Positions 1 to 7,360 of a stretch of 8,635 nucleotides of DNA are shown here, one piece after another. This stretch comes from Pseudomonadota bacterium. GTDB lineage: Bacteria > Pseudomonadota > Alphaproteobacteria > Rhizobiales > Rhizobiaceae. Location of the stretch: positions 1 to 8,635 of the forward strand of contig JAEWKX010000079.1 in NCBI GenBank assembly GCA_023393575.1, read 5' to 3'. The translations under genes were made by a program, and so were the position numbers. Within the stretch, counting starts at the first letter, position 1. Every line of letters starts with the position of its first letter. The notes beneath the pieces are model-generated. The model was not told the origin of the DNA, did not search any database, and was given only the letters and a program-made list of their open reading frames with translations.

Positions 1-1
1 C

Positions 2-781
2 GCCATTGCAGCACGCGAAGAGGCACCGGGTGACAATCCCCTCGCCGAGGACGCGCGACGCCGGGGCCAGGGGCCGCCGCGTATTTTCGGCTCTGCTCCG
101 GGAACATTCGGTGCCGGGATAGAGGAAAAGCTCTCCGATGGCACATGGGTCGAGCGGGAGGAGCTTGGACGCATCTATCTCGATGCCACCAGCCATTCCT
201 TCGGCGGCGCGGAGGCCCAGGCGACGGAGGCGCCCGGCCGTTTCGCGGATCAGGTGGAAGCAGCAGACCTTCTCGTTCACACCGGCGACGATCCAGGCCG
301 CGATCTCCTGGACGGCTCGGCCGACGTCGCGTTCATAGGCGGCTTTGCCGCCGCAGCGGCTGCTCTCGGCAGCAACACGGACCTGATAGCACTCGACACG
401 ACCGATCCTGCCAGGCCTCGTGCCCGTTCCCTCGCGGAGGCTGTCACCCGTGTGGTACGGGGTCGCGCCGTGAACCCGCGCTTCATTGCCGGCCAGATGC
501 GCCACGGTCCGCGGGGGGCCGCGGAACTGGTCGAGGCCGTGGACCGTCTGATCGGTTTTGCCGAAACCACCGGCGTCATCCCGCAATCCCTGATCGACGC
601 CACCTACGACGCCTACGTCCACGATGAGGACGTGCGCAACTTCCTGCTATCGCAAAATCCTGAGGGCGCCAGGTTCATGGGGGAGCGTTTCCGATCTGCG
701 ATACGTCGCGGCCTCTGGCACCCGCGCCGCAATGCGATCGACGCAGAACTGGAAATACTTGTGGCGGAGAAGGTCATATGA
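2..781 (+). CDS. cobN: Cobaltochelatase subunit CobN, C-terminal part (5' end outside window)
   Basis: This is the last 259 residues of CobN, the large subunit of the ATP-dependent CobNST cobaltochelatase that inserts cobalt into hydrogenobyrinic acid a,c-diamide in the cytoplasm. The frame is open from base 2, so the start lies upstream; family members are about 1,250 residues, so roughly four fifths is missing. Seen here: the conserved C-terminal CobN/magnesium-chelatase block with RIFGSAPGTFGAG (residues 27-39 of the fragment), DGTWVERE, YLDATSHSFGG, LLVHTGDDPGRDLLDGS (90-106), LDTTDPARPRARSL and AVNPRFIAGQMRHGPRGA (156-173), ending in the GLWHPRRNAID motif. These distinguish it from BchH/ChlH at the level of overall wording, and the cob neighbours agree. 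The TGA stop overlaps the cobG ATG, so translation is probably coupled. CobS and CobT partners are not in the window. Confidence 0.96.
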   Translation, partial: AIAAREEAPGDNPLAEDARRRGQGPPRIFGSAPGTFGAGIEEKLSDGTWVEREELGRIYLDATSHSFGGAEAQATEAPGRFADQVEAADLLVHTGDDPGRDLLDGSADVAFIGGFAAAAAALGSNTDLIALDTTDPARPRARSLAEAVTRVVRGRAVNPRFIAGQMRHGPRGAAELVEAVDRLIGFAETTGVIPQSLIDATYDAYVHDEDVRNFLLSQNPEGARFMGERFRSAIRRGLWHPRRNAIDAELEILVAEKVI

Positions 782-2091
782 CTGCGCCCGATGTCAATCT
801 GCGTGGTCCGGATATGCGCCGCGGCGCCTGCCCTGCCCTTTCTGCACCGATGCAGACGGGCGATGGCCTTCTAGCGCGCATTGCCTTGCTGGATGCAATC
901 AGGCCGCAGCAGCTGGCAGCCATCTGCAGCCTCGCACAGGAGCACGGCAATGGAATTCTCGATATTTCCGCCCGGGGCAATCTACAGGTGCGAGGTTTGA
1001 TCGCCGAAACCGCAGCAAGGCTCGAAAACGACATCCTGGCCCTTAATCTGCCGCTGCGGGAGGGCTTGGCAGTCGATATTCCGCCCTTGGCCGGCCTGGA
1101 CTCCATCGAAATAGCCGATCCTCGCCCCCTGGCGGAGGCGATACGCCAAGAGGCTCGCGACATACGGGGCCTCGCACCGAAAATGTCGGTGGTCGTCGAC
1201 GGTGCGGGAAAAATGCGGCTCTGCGATCTTCTGGCGGATATCCGGCTCGTCGCCGGAGTGACGGAAGACGGAATTCGCTGGCAGATCCTTCTCGGTGGAA
1301 CCGAGGCAACCGCACGCCTCCATGGGATATTCGACCAGCAGGAGGCAGTCGCGGAGACGCTGGCCCTGTTGCACAAACTGGCGGGTATGGGCAAGGCGGC
1401 GCGGGGCGGTGATATCGCGTCCGGGACAAGGGCGCTTGGCAAAATGCCCGAGCACCGATCCTCTCCCTTAGGCCTTACCGTCCTGAAGGACGGCAGGGTC
1501 GCACTCGGGCTCGGTCTCGCCTTCGGACAGACCGGAGCACGACGCTTGGCGGCACTTTGCGCGGAAGCCGAGCGGCTCGGCATACCTTCGGTAAGGCCGG
1601 CTTTCGATCATTCCCTGCTCTTCACGGCAGACGGTGCTGCATGCGAGGAGCTTGCGGCATTTGGCGTCGTATCGGGTTTCATCACCTCGGCAGGGGATCC
1701 CCGGGCCAGCATCGCGGCCTGCCCCGGTAGCCCCGCCTGCACCTCCGCCTCCCTCGATACCCATTCGCTGGCGGATGTCGCATTGGAAGCGATGGGGGAA
1801 CTTCTGGACGGCTCCTTCAAGCTGCACGTATCGGGTTGCGCTAAGGGGTGCGCTCATCCGCAAGCCACATCGCTCACATTATGCGGGATCGACGGTGTCG
1901 TCTCATTGGCGACAGGTAAGGCATCCGATCCCGCATTTGCAACCATGGCGACAAGCCGGGCCGGCACCGCTTTTCGAAATCTTGCGGCGCGTGTCCGATC
2001 GGAACGCCAGCCGGATGAAACCTCCGCAGCATGCATCGCCAGACTCGGCGAAAGCCGGCTTGCTCTCTCCCTCACGTCAGGAAGCAAATGA
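778..2091 (+). CDS. cobG: Precorrin-3B synthase CobG
   Basis: CobG is the oxygen-dependent monooxygenase that converts precorrin-3A to precorrin-3B, hydroxylating C20 and forming the lactone that permits ring contraction; it marks the aerobic pathway. The 437-residue product belongs to the nitrite/sulfite reductase fold. An N-terminal ferredoxin-like half domain begins with RRGACPALSAPMQTGDG (about 14-30) and includes the ISARGNLQVRG motif (63-73). The second half carries four cysteines placed for one [4Fe-4S] cluster: C315-x5-C321 and C354-x3-C358. CobG differs from true sulfite reductases in using a non-heme iron rather than siroheme (family knowledge). Length is close to the 459 residues recalled for P. 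denitrificans. The start ATG at 778 overlaps the cobN stop and has GGAGAAGG at 766-773, four bases upstream, which supports it. Its stop overlaps the cobH start. Confidence 0.95.
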   Translation: MTAPDVNLRGPDMRRGACPALSAPMQTGDGLLARIALLDAIRPQQLAAICSLAQEHGNGILDISARGNLQVRGLIAETAARLENDILALNLPLREGLAVDIPPLAGLDSIEIADPRPLAEAIRQEARDIRGLAPKMSVVVDGAGKMRLCDLLADIRLVAGVTEDGIRWQILLGGTEATARLHGIFDQQEAVAETLALLHKLAGMGKAARGGDIASGTRALGKMPEHRSSPLGLTVLKDGRVALGLGLAFGQTGARRLAALCAEAERLGIPSVRPAFDHSLLFTADGAACEELAAFGVVSGFITSAGDPRASIAACPGSPACTSASLDTHSLADVALEAMGELLDGSFKLHVSGCAKGCAHPQATSLTLCGIDGVVSLATGKASDPAFATMATSRAGTAFRNLAARVRSERQPDETSAACIARLGESRLALSLTSGSK

Positions 2092-2717
2092 CCACCTACG
2101 AATACATCCGCGAGGGCGACTCCATTTATCGGAATTCCTTCGCGATCATCCGCCAGGAAGCCGACCTGTCTTCCTTCACTTCCGAACAGGCGGACATCGC
2201 TATCCGCATGATCCACGCCTGCGGCCTCGTAGAGGCAGCACAGCATTTCCGGTTCTCGCCCGATTTCGTCTCCAGAGCCCGTGGTGCGCTGCACGCGGGC
2301 AAACCAATCTTCTGCGACGCGGAAATGGTGGCCCATGGTATCACCCGTGCTCGCCTGCCGGCCGACAACCAAGTGATCTGCACCCTCCGCGACAGCCGCA
2401 CCATCGAACTGGCGAAGACCATAGGCAATACGCGCTCTGCCGCGGCTCTCGACCTGTGGGACGAAATGGAAGGGGCTCTCGTGGCAATCGGCAATGCGCC
2501 GACGGCGCTGTTCCGGCTCCTGGAGATGCTGGATGCCGGTGCGCCGCGACCGGCAGCAATCATCGGCATGCCTGTCGGTTTCGTCGGGGCAGCCGAATCG
2601 AAGGAAGCTTTGATGGAGACTTCCCTCGGTATTCCCTATGCCGTGGTTCGGGGCCGGATGGGCGGCTCCGCGATGACGGCCGCCGCCATCAATGCCCTGG
2701 CGAGGGCAGGACTTTGA
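2088..2717 (+). CDS. cobH: Precorrin-8X methylmutase CobH
   Basis: CobH is the precorrin isomerase that moves the methyl group from C11 to C12 of precorrin-8 to give hydrogenobyrinic acid, the last step of the macrocycle-forming sequence. The 209-residue product has the usual length (about 210). The catalytic histidine is visible as His43 in RMIHACG, the position known for the P. denitrificans enzyme. Further family motifs are the N-terminal MTTYEYIREGDSIYRNSFAI, GNAPTALFRLLEM, IIGMPVGFVGAAESKEAL and the C-terminal IPYAVVRGRMGGSAM stretch. The frame is open further upstream to 2031, but the ATG at 2088 is chosen because it sits in an ATGA overlap with the cobG stop, has AGGAA at 2079-2083 four bases before it, and gives the family N-terminus. 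The stop TGA is shared with the TTG start of cobI. Confidence 0.97.
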   Translation: MTTYEYIREGDSIYRNSFAIIRQEADLSSFTSEQADIAIRMIHACGLVEAAQHFRFSPDFVSRARGALHAGKPIFCDAEMVAHGITRARLPADNQVICTLRDSRTIELAKTIGNTRSAAALDLWDEMEGALVAIGNAPTALFRLLEMLDAGAPRPAAIIGMPVGFVGAAESKEALMETSLGIPYAVVRGRMGGSAMTAAAINALARAGL

Positions 2718-3451
2718 ATACGATTGTCAAAGGCAGATTGACGGGCGTCGGTACTGGTCCCGGCGACCCGGAGCTTCTGACCCTGAAGGCTGTCCGGGCT
2801 CTCAGCGAGGCGGACGTCGTCGCATTCTTCTGCAAGAAGGGCAGCGGCGGAAACGGCCGGGCGATCGTTGACGCACACATTCGGCCGGTCACGGTAGAGA
2901 TGCCGCTTGTCTATCCGGTCACGGTCGAGACCCACAAGGACGATACCAGCTACAAGGAGTCCATTGCCGACTTCTTCGACCGCTCGGCGGAAGAGATCGC
3001 CGCGCACCTGGATGCCGGCCGCAACGTCGCTGTTTTGAGTGAAGGGGACCCTCTTTTCTACGGCTCCTACATGCATCTTCACCTGCGTCTGGCGCACCGT
3101 TACGAGGCCGAGGTCGTCGCTGGCGTAACGGCCATGTCCGGTTGCTGGTCGATGGCCGGGCTGCCGCTCGTCCAGGGCGACGACATCCTGAGTGTTCTTC
3201 CCGGCACCCTGCCGGAGGAAAAACTGGCGGAACGTCTCGCCGATACGGATGCCGCCGTCATCATGAAAGTCGGGCGGAACCTTCCGAAGATCCGCCGCGC
3301 CCTGCAGGCCGTCAACAAGCTGTCCGGCGCTCTTTATGTCGAGCGCGGCACCATGGCGGACGGTACGGCGCAACGGCTGGAAGAGCGCGATGAAGCCCCC
3401 GCACCTTACTTCTCGCTGGTCCTGGTGCCGGGATGGAAGGCACGCCCATGA
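2714..3451 (+). CDS. cobI: Precorrin-2 C20-methyltransferase CobI (TTG start)
   Basis: CobI transfers a methyl group from S-adenosylmethionine to C20 of precorrin-2, giving precorrin-3A, the substrate of CobG. The 245-residue product has the tetrapyrrole methylase fold: N-terminal GVGTGPGDPELLTLKA loop (11-26), the second SAM-site motif LSEGDPLFYGSYM (108-120) and the GVTAMSGCWSMAGLPL region (137-152). The open frame continues far upstream over cobG and cobH, but that part is a shadow. The chosen start is TTG at 2714, because the protein then begins MNTIVKGRLTGVGTGPG as the family does, has exactly the 245 residues I recall for P. denitrificans CobI, lies in a TTGA overlap with the cobH stop, and has GAGGG at 2702-2706. 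There is no in-frame ATG near enough to replace it. The TTG may keep initiation low or make it depend on coupling to cobH (inference). Confidence 0.95.
   Translation: MNTIVKGRLTGVGTGPGDPELLTLKAVRALSEADVVAFFCKKGSGGNGRAIVDAHIRPVTVEMPLVYPVTVETHKDDTSYKESIADFFDRSAEEIAAHLDAGRNVAVLSEGDPLFYGSYMHLHLRLAHRYEAEVVAGVTAMSGCWSMAGLPLVQGDDILSVLPGTLPEEKLAERLADTDAAVIMKVGRNLPKIRRALQAVNKLSGALYVERGTMADGTAQRLEERDEAPAPYFSLVLVPGWKARP
2885..2930 (+). repeat. Short imperfect direct repeat inside cobI
   Basis: A 16-base unit (CCGGTCACGGTAGAGA at 2885-2900, with one mismatch in the copy at 2915-2930) occurs twice, starts 30 bases apart and in the same reading frame. It encodes PVTVE twice, around MPLVY, at CobI residues 58-62 and 68-72. 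The spacing is a whole number of codons, so it could be a small in-frame duplication or simply coincidence in a segment rich in Val and Pro. No functional meaning is claimed. Confidence 0.5.
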
Positions 3452-4212
3452 CAGGCTCGCTCGTCGTCGTCGGGCTCGGCCCCGGAAACCTTGATCAGAT
3501 GACGCCCGAGGCCGTAGCCGCCATTGCCTCGGCGGAGGATTTCTTCGGTTACTTTCCCTACATCGACCGGCTTTCCCTGCGCCCGGACCAGCGCCGGCAC
3601 GCTTCCGACAACCGCGAGGAACTGGCCCGGGCAAGGGAAGCGCTGGCAATGGCTGCAGAGGGAGGCAAGGTCTGCGTCGTTTCCGGCGGAGATCCCGGCG
3701 TGTTCGCCATGGCCGCTGCCGTTTGCGAAGCCATCGAGGATGGGCCCGTCGAGTGGCGCGGCATCGATATCTCCGTCGTTCCAGGCGTCACCGCCATGCT
3801 CGCAGTGGCGGCAAAGGCGGGTGCGCCACTGGGGCACGATTTTTGCGCCATCTCGCTTTCGACCAACCTGAAACCGTGGGAGATCATCGAGACACGTCTC
3901 ATCGCTGCCGCGGAGGCGGGTTTCGTCATGGCTTTCTACAACCCGATCAGCAAGGCGCGACCGCACCAGCTCGGCGAGACGCTCGATCTTCTGCGCCGGC
4001 ATCTTCCCCCGGACGTCCCCGTCGTCTTCGGCCGGGCCGCCGGGCGTCCGGACGAGGTCATTCGAACAGTCACACTGAGTGACGCATCCGCGGACATGGC
4101 GGACATGGCTACCTGCATCATTGTCGGATCGCGCGAAACGAGAATGATCGGACGAGACGGGAAGCCGCCGCTGGTCTACTCCCCCCGGAGCTACAGGGGC
4201 GGCAGCGCATGA
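3448..4212 (+). CDS. cobJ: Precorrin-3B C17-methyltransferase CobJ
   Basis: CobJ uses S-adenosylmethionine to methylate C17 of precorrin-3B and drives the ring contraction that gives precorrin-4. The 254-residue product is a tetrapyrrole methylase with VVGLGPGNLDQMTPEA (7-22), GYFPYIDRL (34-42), the VVSGGDPGVFAMAAAVCEAI motif (77-96) and VPGVTAMLAVAAKAGAPLGHDFCAISLS, followed by FYNPISKARP and VFGRAAGRPDE. An ATG 15 bases upstream (3433) is in frame, but 3448 is preferred: it overlaps the cobI stop as ATGA, has GGAAGG at 3435-3440 seven bases before it, and gives the 254-residue length and MTGxLxVVGLGPG start recalled for the P. denitrificans protein. The 3' end overlaps the convergent cobK by 22 bases, so there is no room for a terminator between them. 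Confidence 0.96.
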   Translation: MTGSLVVVGLGPGNLDQMTPEAVAAIASAEDFFGYFPYIDRLSLRPDQRRHASDNREELARAREALAMAAEGGKVCVVSGGDPGVFAMAAAVCEAIEDGPVEWRGIDISVVPGVTAMLAVAAKAGAPLGHDFCAISLSTNLKPWEIIETRLIAAAEAGFVMAFYNPISKARPHQLGETLDLLRRHLPPDVPVVFGRAAGRPDEVIRTVTLSDASADMADMATCIIVGSRETRMIGRDGKPPLVYSPRSYRGGSA

Positions 4213-4943
4213 GCGAGATGGTCCAGTACATCTTCGACGGTATCCACCCCCGTGACCTCCGGCAGCACGGGACGCCGGATCAGTACCACCCCGATGCCGA
4301 GCGACCGGGCGGCGGCAATCTTGCCATAGCTCGCCGTGCCGCCGCTGTTCTTCGCCACGATCATCTGGATACCATACTTCCGGAGCAGGCTTGTTTCGCT
4401 CGCCTCCTCGAACGGCCCGCGATCCGTAAGGTAGGTTGCATGCGGGACGGAAAGGGGCGGTTCGACCGGATCGACGCTGCGAACAAGGTAATGGTGTTGC
4501 GGCGCAGCTTCGAAAGGCGCCAGTTCCTGCCGCCCGAGCGTCAGGAAAACCCGGCGCGGCTCGCTGCCCAGGGCCGTGACCGCGTCGGCAACACCCGGTA
4601 CTTCGAGCCATCGGTCCCCCGTCTGGCGCTGCCAGGGAGGGCGCCGCAATGCCACGAGAGGAACGCCGGCCATGCTTGCGGCTTCCATCGCATTCGCGGA
4701 GATGCGAGCCGCATAGGGATGAGTGGCATCGATCAGCATAGCGACCTGCCCCTCACGCAGGTATCGCGCCAGTCCCTCCGCCCCACCGAAGCCTCCCACG
4801 CGGACGGGAACGGGGTGATCGATCGGATTGCGGGTCCGGCCGGCGAGCGACAGTTCTACACGATAGCGACGATCGCCCGCGAGGCGCTGCGCCAGGCGTC
4901 GCCCCTCCATGGTGCCGCCCAAAATGAGGATGGAGTGTTTCAC
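4191..4943 (-). CDS. cobK: Precorrin-6A reductase CobK (GTG start)
   Basis: CobK is the NADPH-dependent reductase of precorrin-6A, the step between C1 methylation and the CobL double methylation. The 250-residue product (P. denitrificans about 261) begins VKHSILILGGTMEGRRLAQRL, a Rossmann-type dinucleotide-binding start (read as fMet at GTG). It continues with IDATHPYAARISANA (71-85), LTLGRQELAPF (134-144), YLTDRGPF (171-178) and AKNSGGTASYGKIAAAR (197-213), all characteristic of the CobK/CbiJ family. The frame stays open upstream to 5048, but the GTG at 4943 is chosen because AGGAGG lies four bases before it and the longer version adds residues unlike the family. It is the only - strand gene in the first 7 kb. 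Its start is one base from the cobL start and its tail overlaps cobJ by 22 bases, so any promoter must lie inside cobL. Confidence 0.95.
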   Translation of the reverse strand: MKHSILILGGTMEGRRLAQRLAGDRRYRVELSLAGRTRNPIDHPVPVRVGGFGGAEGLARYLREGQVAMLIDATHPYAARISANAMEAASMAGVPLVALRRPPWQRQTGDRWLEVPGVADAVTALGSEPRRVFLTLGRQELAPFEAAPQHHYLVRSVDPVEPPLSVPHATYLTDRGPFEEASETSLLRKYGIQMIVAKNSGGTASYGKIAAARSLGIGVVLIRRPVLPEVTGVDTVEDVLDHLAHALPPL

Positions 4944-4944
4944 A

Positions 4945-6198
4945 ATGCCTCCTGAATCACCTCCCGACCATGCATCGCAGAACCGCTGGCTGTCCATCGT
5001 CGGCATCGGAGAAGACGGTATCGCCGGGCTTGGCGAGAATGCTCGCACGGCAATCGGCGCCGCAGCCGTCGTCTTTGGTGGTCATCGCCACCTGGAACTG
5101 GCATCTCCACTGATCCGTGGTCAGGCTAGACCGTGGCAAACCCCGTTCGATACCTCCATGCGTGACGTGCTTGCATTGCGGGGAACCCCTGTCTGCGTAA
5201 TCGCCTCCGGCGATCCGTTTTTCTTCGGCGTCGGCGCCACCCTTGCCCGGCATATCCCTTCGGAAGAGTTCATCGCGTTCCCCGCCCCTTCGGCCTTTTC
5301 CCTGGCGGCTTCCCGCCTCGGCTGGCCGTTGCAGGACGTCGAAACGATCTCCCTGCATGGCCGGCCTCTCGATCTCATCCGTCCGCTCCTTCATTCCGGC
5401 CGCCGCCTGCTGGCGCTCACCTCCGACGGAAGAGGCCCGGTAGCCTTGGCCGTACTTCTGCGCGAAACAGGATTCGCCAGATCGAAAATAACGGTCCTCG
5501 AGGCATTGGGTGGCCCCGCCGAGCGTATCCGGATCGGCGATGCCGAAAGCCTCTCCTTCTCCGACGTCAGCGACCTCAATGTCGTCGCGATCGAGGTTGC
5601 CGCCGGCCGACCCGCGCGCATCCTGCCTCTCGCGGCAGGATTGGATGACGACCTCTTCGAGCACGACGGACAGATCACCAAACGCGAAATCCGTGCGATC
5701 ACCCTTTCGGCGCTTGCTCCGCGTCGCGGCGAACTCCTCTGGGACATCGGTGCGGGATCGGGATCCATCGGCATCGAGTGGATGTTGGCCCACCCATCGA
5801 TGCGGGCCATCGCCATCGAAGCAGACGCCGTGCGTGCCGAGAGAACCAGGCACAATGCCCAGGCCTTCGGCGTTCCCGGTCTTCGGATCGTGCAGGGCGA
5901 GGCGCCGGAGGCACTCGAAGGTCTCGAGGCCCCGGATGCCATCTTCATCGGAGGGGGAGGTAGCGAACCCGGAGTACTTGACGCCGTCTTGGGAGGCCTG
6001 AAACCTGGCGGCCGGCTGGTTGCCAATGCGGTGACGACGGAGATGGAAGCGGTTCTGCTCGCTGCGCAGGCGCGCCTTGGCGGCCATCTTGTCCGCCTCC
6101 AGGTCAATCGGCTGGCGGAGGTCGGCTCGATGCATGGCTGGAGAGCGGCGATGCCGGTCACCCAATGGATATGGACGAAAGAGGGAGAGCAGCGATGA
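4945..6198 (+). CDS. cobL: Precorrin-6B C5,15-methyltransferase (decarboxylating) CobL
   Basis: CobL methylates C5 and C15 of the reduced precorrin-6 and decarboxylates the C12 acetate side chain, giving precorrin-8. The 417-residue product is the usual fusion of a CbiE-like and a CbiT-like domain. The N-terminal tetrapyrrole methylase half has [15 protein letters not shown] (16-30), VVFGGHRHL (42-50), [16 protein letters not shown] (85-100) and [31 protein letters not shown]. The C-terminal class I methyltransferase half starts around 240 with [12 protein letters not shown] and has the SAM loop [15 protein letters not shown] (266-280), then [10 protein letters not shown] (335-344) and [18 protein letters not shown]. 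denitrificans CobL is 413 residues. The ATG at 4945 is chosen over in-frame ATGs at 4909 and 4927 for length and for GGAG at 4932-4935, though the spacing of nine bases leaves some doubt. The stop overlaps the cobE start. Confidence 0.95.
   Translation: MPPESPPDHASQNRWLSIVGIGEDGIAGLGENARTAIGAAAVVFGGHRHLELASPLIRGQARPWQTPFDTSMRDVLALRGTPVCVIASGDPFFFGVGATLARHIPSEEFIAFPAPSAFSLAASRLGWPLQDVETISLHGRPLDLIRPLLHSGRRLLALTSDGRGPVALAVLLRETGFARSKITVLEALGGPAERIRIGDAESLSFSDVSDLNVVAIEVAAGRPARILPLAAGLDDDLFEHDGQITKREIRAITLSALAPRRGELLWDIGAGSGSIGIEWMLAHPSMRAIAIEADAVRAERTRHNAQAFGVPGLRIVQGEAPEALEGLEAPDAIFIGGGGSEPGVLDAVLGGLKPGGRLVANAVTTEMEAVLLAAQARLGGHLVRLQVNRLAEVGSMHGWRAAMPVTQWIWTKEGEQR
4948..4953 (-). promoter_or_regulatory. 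Consensus Shine-Dalgarno of cobK, located inside cobL codons 2-3
   Basis: On the - strand AGGAGG is followed after four bases (CATT) by the GTG start of cobK. This perfect ribosome binding site decides the cobK start over upstream in-frame alternatives. The same bases on the + strand are the second and third codons of cobL, so cobK initiation and the cobL N-terminus constrain each other. Confidence 0.8.
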
Positions 6199-6581
6199 TC
6201 GTGGCAGGGCTGGGATGCCGCAGGGGAACGGATACGGACGGCGTGGCGGCTGCCCTTGCTCTGGCTTGCCGCCAGGCGGGCATCGATCTCGATTCCATCG
6301 GTGCCTTGGCGACAGGCACCATCAAGGAGGACGAACCCGGCATCATTGCCCTTGCCGAGCAGTTGGGATTGCCCCTCCACATCATCGGCGACGACGCCTT
6401 GAAGGAAGCCGGATCGGAAACCCGCACGGTCTCGAAGCACAGTCTCGCCAAGACCGTGTCGCCCAGCCTTTCGGAAGCCGCCGCAATCGCGGCGATCGAT
6501 GGACCGGCGGAGCTTCTTGTCGCCCGCGTCATCTCCGAAGGCGCCACCTGCGCGCTCGCGCAGACAAGGATCCGGCCATGA
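6195..6581 (+). CDS. cobE: Cobalamin biosynthesis protein CobE (CbiG C-terminal domain homologue)
   Basis: CobE is a small cytoplasmic protein homologous to the C-terminal domain of CbiG. CbiG opens the lactone and releases the two-carbon fragment in the anaerobic pathway; CobE is known to be needed for B12 synthesis in aerobic producers, but I know of no firmly assigned reaction. The 128-residue product shows both family signatures: [17 protein letters not shown] at the N-terminus (GLGCRRG, 5-11) and [14 protein letters not shown] (87-100). The CbiG N-terminal part is absent, which is normal for CobE. The frame is open to an ATG at 6165, but the ATG at 6195 is chosen: it overlaps the cobL stop as ATGA, has GAGGGAG at 6181-6187, and starts directly at the conserved first strand. 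It is coupled on both sides, to cobL and to cobM. Confidence 0.93.
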   Translation: MIVAGLGCRRGTDTDGVAAALALACRQAGIDLDSIGALATGTIKEDEPGIIALAEQLGLPLHIIGDDALKEAGSETRTVSKHSLAKTVSPSLSEAAAIAAIDGPAELLVARVISEGATCALAQTRIRP

Positions 6582-7360
6582 CGGTGCACTTCATCGGAGC
6601 GGGTCCCGGAGCCGCCGATCTCATCACCGTGAGAGGGCGCGACATCATCGCCCGCTCGCCGGTATGCCTCTATGCGGGCTCCATCATGTCGCAGGAATTG
6701 CTGGCCTACTGCCCGCCGGGCGCGCGGATCGTCGACACGGGACCACTCTCCCTCGACGAAATCGAGGCCGAATACGTCGCCGCCCATCGCGACGGCCGCG
6801 ACGTTGCCCGACTTCACTCCGGCGACCTTTCCGTCTGGAGCGCGGTGGCGGAACAGATCCGACGCCTGGAAAAACACGGCATCGACTATACGCTGACACC
6901 GGGCGTCCCCTCGTTCGCTGCGGCGGCAGCCGCTCTCCGCCGGGAACTGACCATTCCGGAAGTTGCACAGAGCCTTGTGCTCACCCGCATCTCCGGCCGC
7001 GCCTCGAAGATGCCGGAAGGGGAAACGCTTGCAGCCTTCGGCGCCACCGGCGCCACGCTTGCCATTCACCTGGCTGTACATGCGCTCGACCGGGTTGTGT
7101 CCGAACTCATCCCCCATTACGGCGCGGATTGCCCTGTAGCCATCGTCGTCAGGGCGTCATGGCCGGAAGAGCGCATCATCGCCGGCACGCTTGCCGATAT
7201 CGAGGCAAAGCTCGCAGCCGAACCGGCAGAGCGTTCAGCGCTGATCTTCGTGGGGAAGGGACTGGGAGAGACCGAATTTCCGGAAAGTCAGCTCTACAAC
7301 GCAGATTATGTCCGCCGCTTTCGTCCCGGATGGCCTCACGTCGACAGGGCCTGCGAATGA
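6578..7360 (+). CDS. cobM: Precorrin-4 C11-methyltransferase CobM
   Basis: CobM methylates C11 of precorrin-4 with S-adenosylmethionine to give precorrin-5. The 260-residue product (P. denitrificans about 253) is a tetrapyrrole methylase with the CobM/CbiF form of each motif: [18 protein letters not shown] (3-20), where the residue after GAGPG is Ala as in this subfamily; [18 protein letters not shown] (29-46); [20 protein letters not shown] (78-97); [15 protein letters not shown] (106-120); and [15 protein letters not shown] (135-149). The start ATG at 6578 overlaps the cobE stop as ATGA and has AAGGA at 6566-6570; the long upstream extension in the same frame is a shadow over cobL and cobE. 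The 3' end overlaps the convergent cbiD by 25 bases, with no room for a terminator. Confidence 0.96.
   Translation: MTVHFIGAGPGAADLITVRGRDIIARSPVCLYAGSIMSQELLAYCPPGARIVDTGPLSLDEIEAEYVAAHRDGRDVARLHSGDLSVWSAVAEQIRRLEKHGIDYTLTPGVPSFAAAAAALRRELTIPEVAQSLVLTRISGRASKMPEGETLAAFGATGATLAIHLAVHALDRVVSELIPHYGADCPVAIVVRASWPEERIIAGTLADIEAKLAAEPAERSALIFVGKGLGETEFPESQLYNADYVRRFRPGWPHVDRACE

Noticed and set aside
1634..2713. Upstream extension of the cobI frame over cobG and cobH
   Set aside because: The extension is low-complexity Arg/Pro/His sequence with no conservation, and it overlaps two well supported genes. cobI starts at TTG 2714.
4094..4112. Tandem GCGGACATG repeat in cobJ giving ADMADMA
   Set aside because: It is two copies of nine bases in a family segment where ADMATC is normal; it is most simply chance or a tiny duplication.
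4180..4215. Search for a terminator between cobJ and cobK
   Set aside because: The two genes overlap and I saw no GC hairpin followed by a T-run on either strand.
3406..4611. A 401-codon - strand open frame opposite cobJ
   Set aside because: It has no recognisable motif and lies antisense to cobJ and in another frame of cobK; both real genes explain the region.
4957..6165. A 402-codon - strand open frame opposite cobL
   Set aside because: It mirrors cobL almost exactly, shows no domain motif and has no ribosome binding site that I can see. It is a codon-bias shadow.
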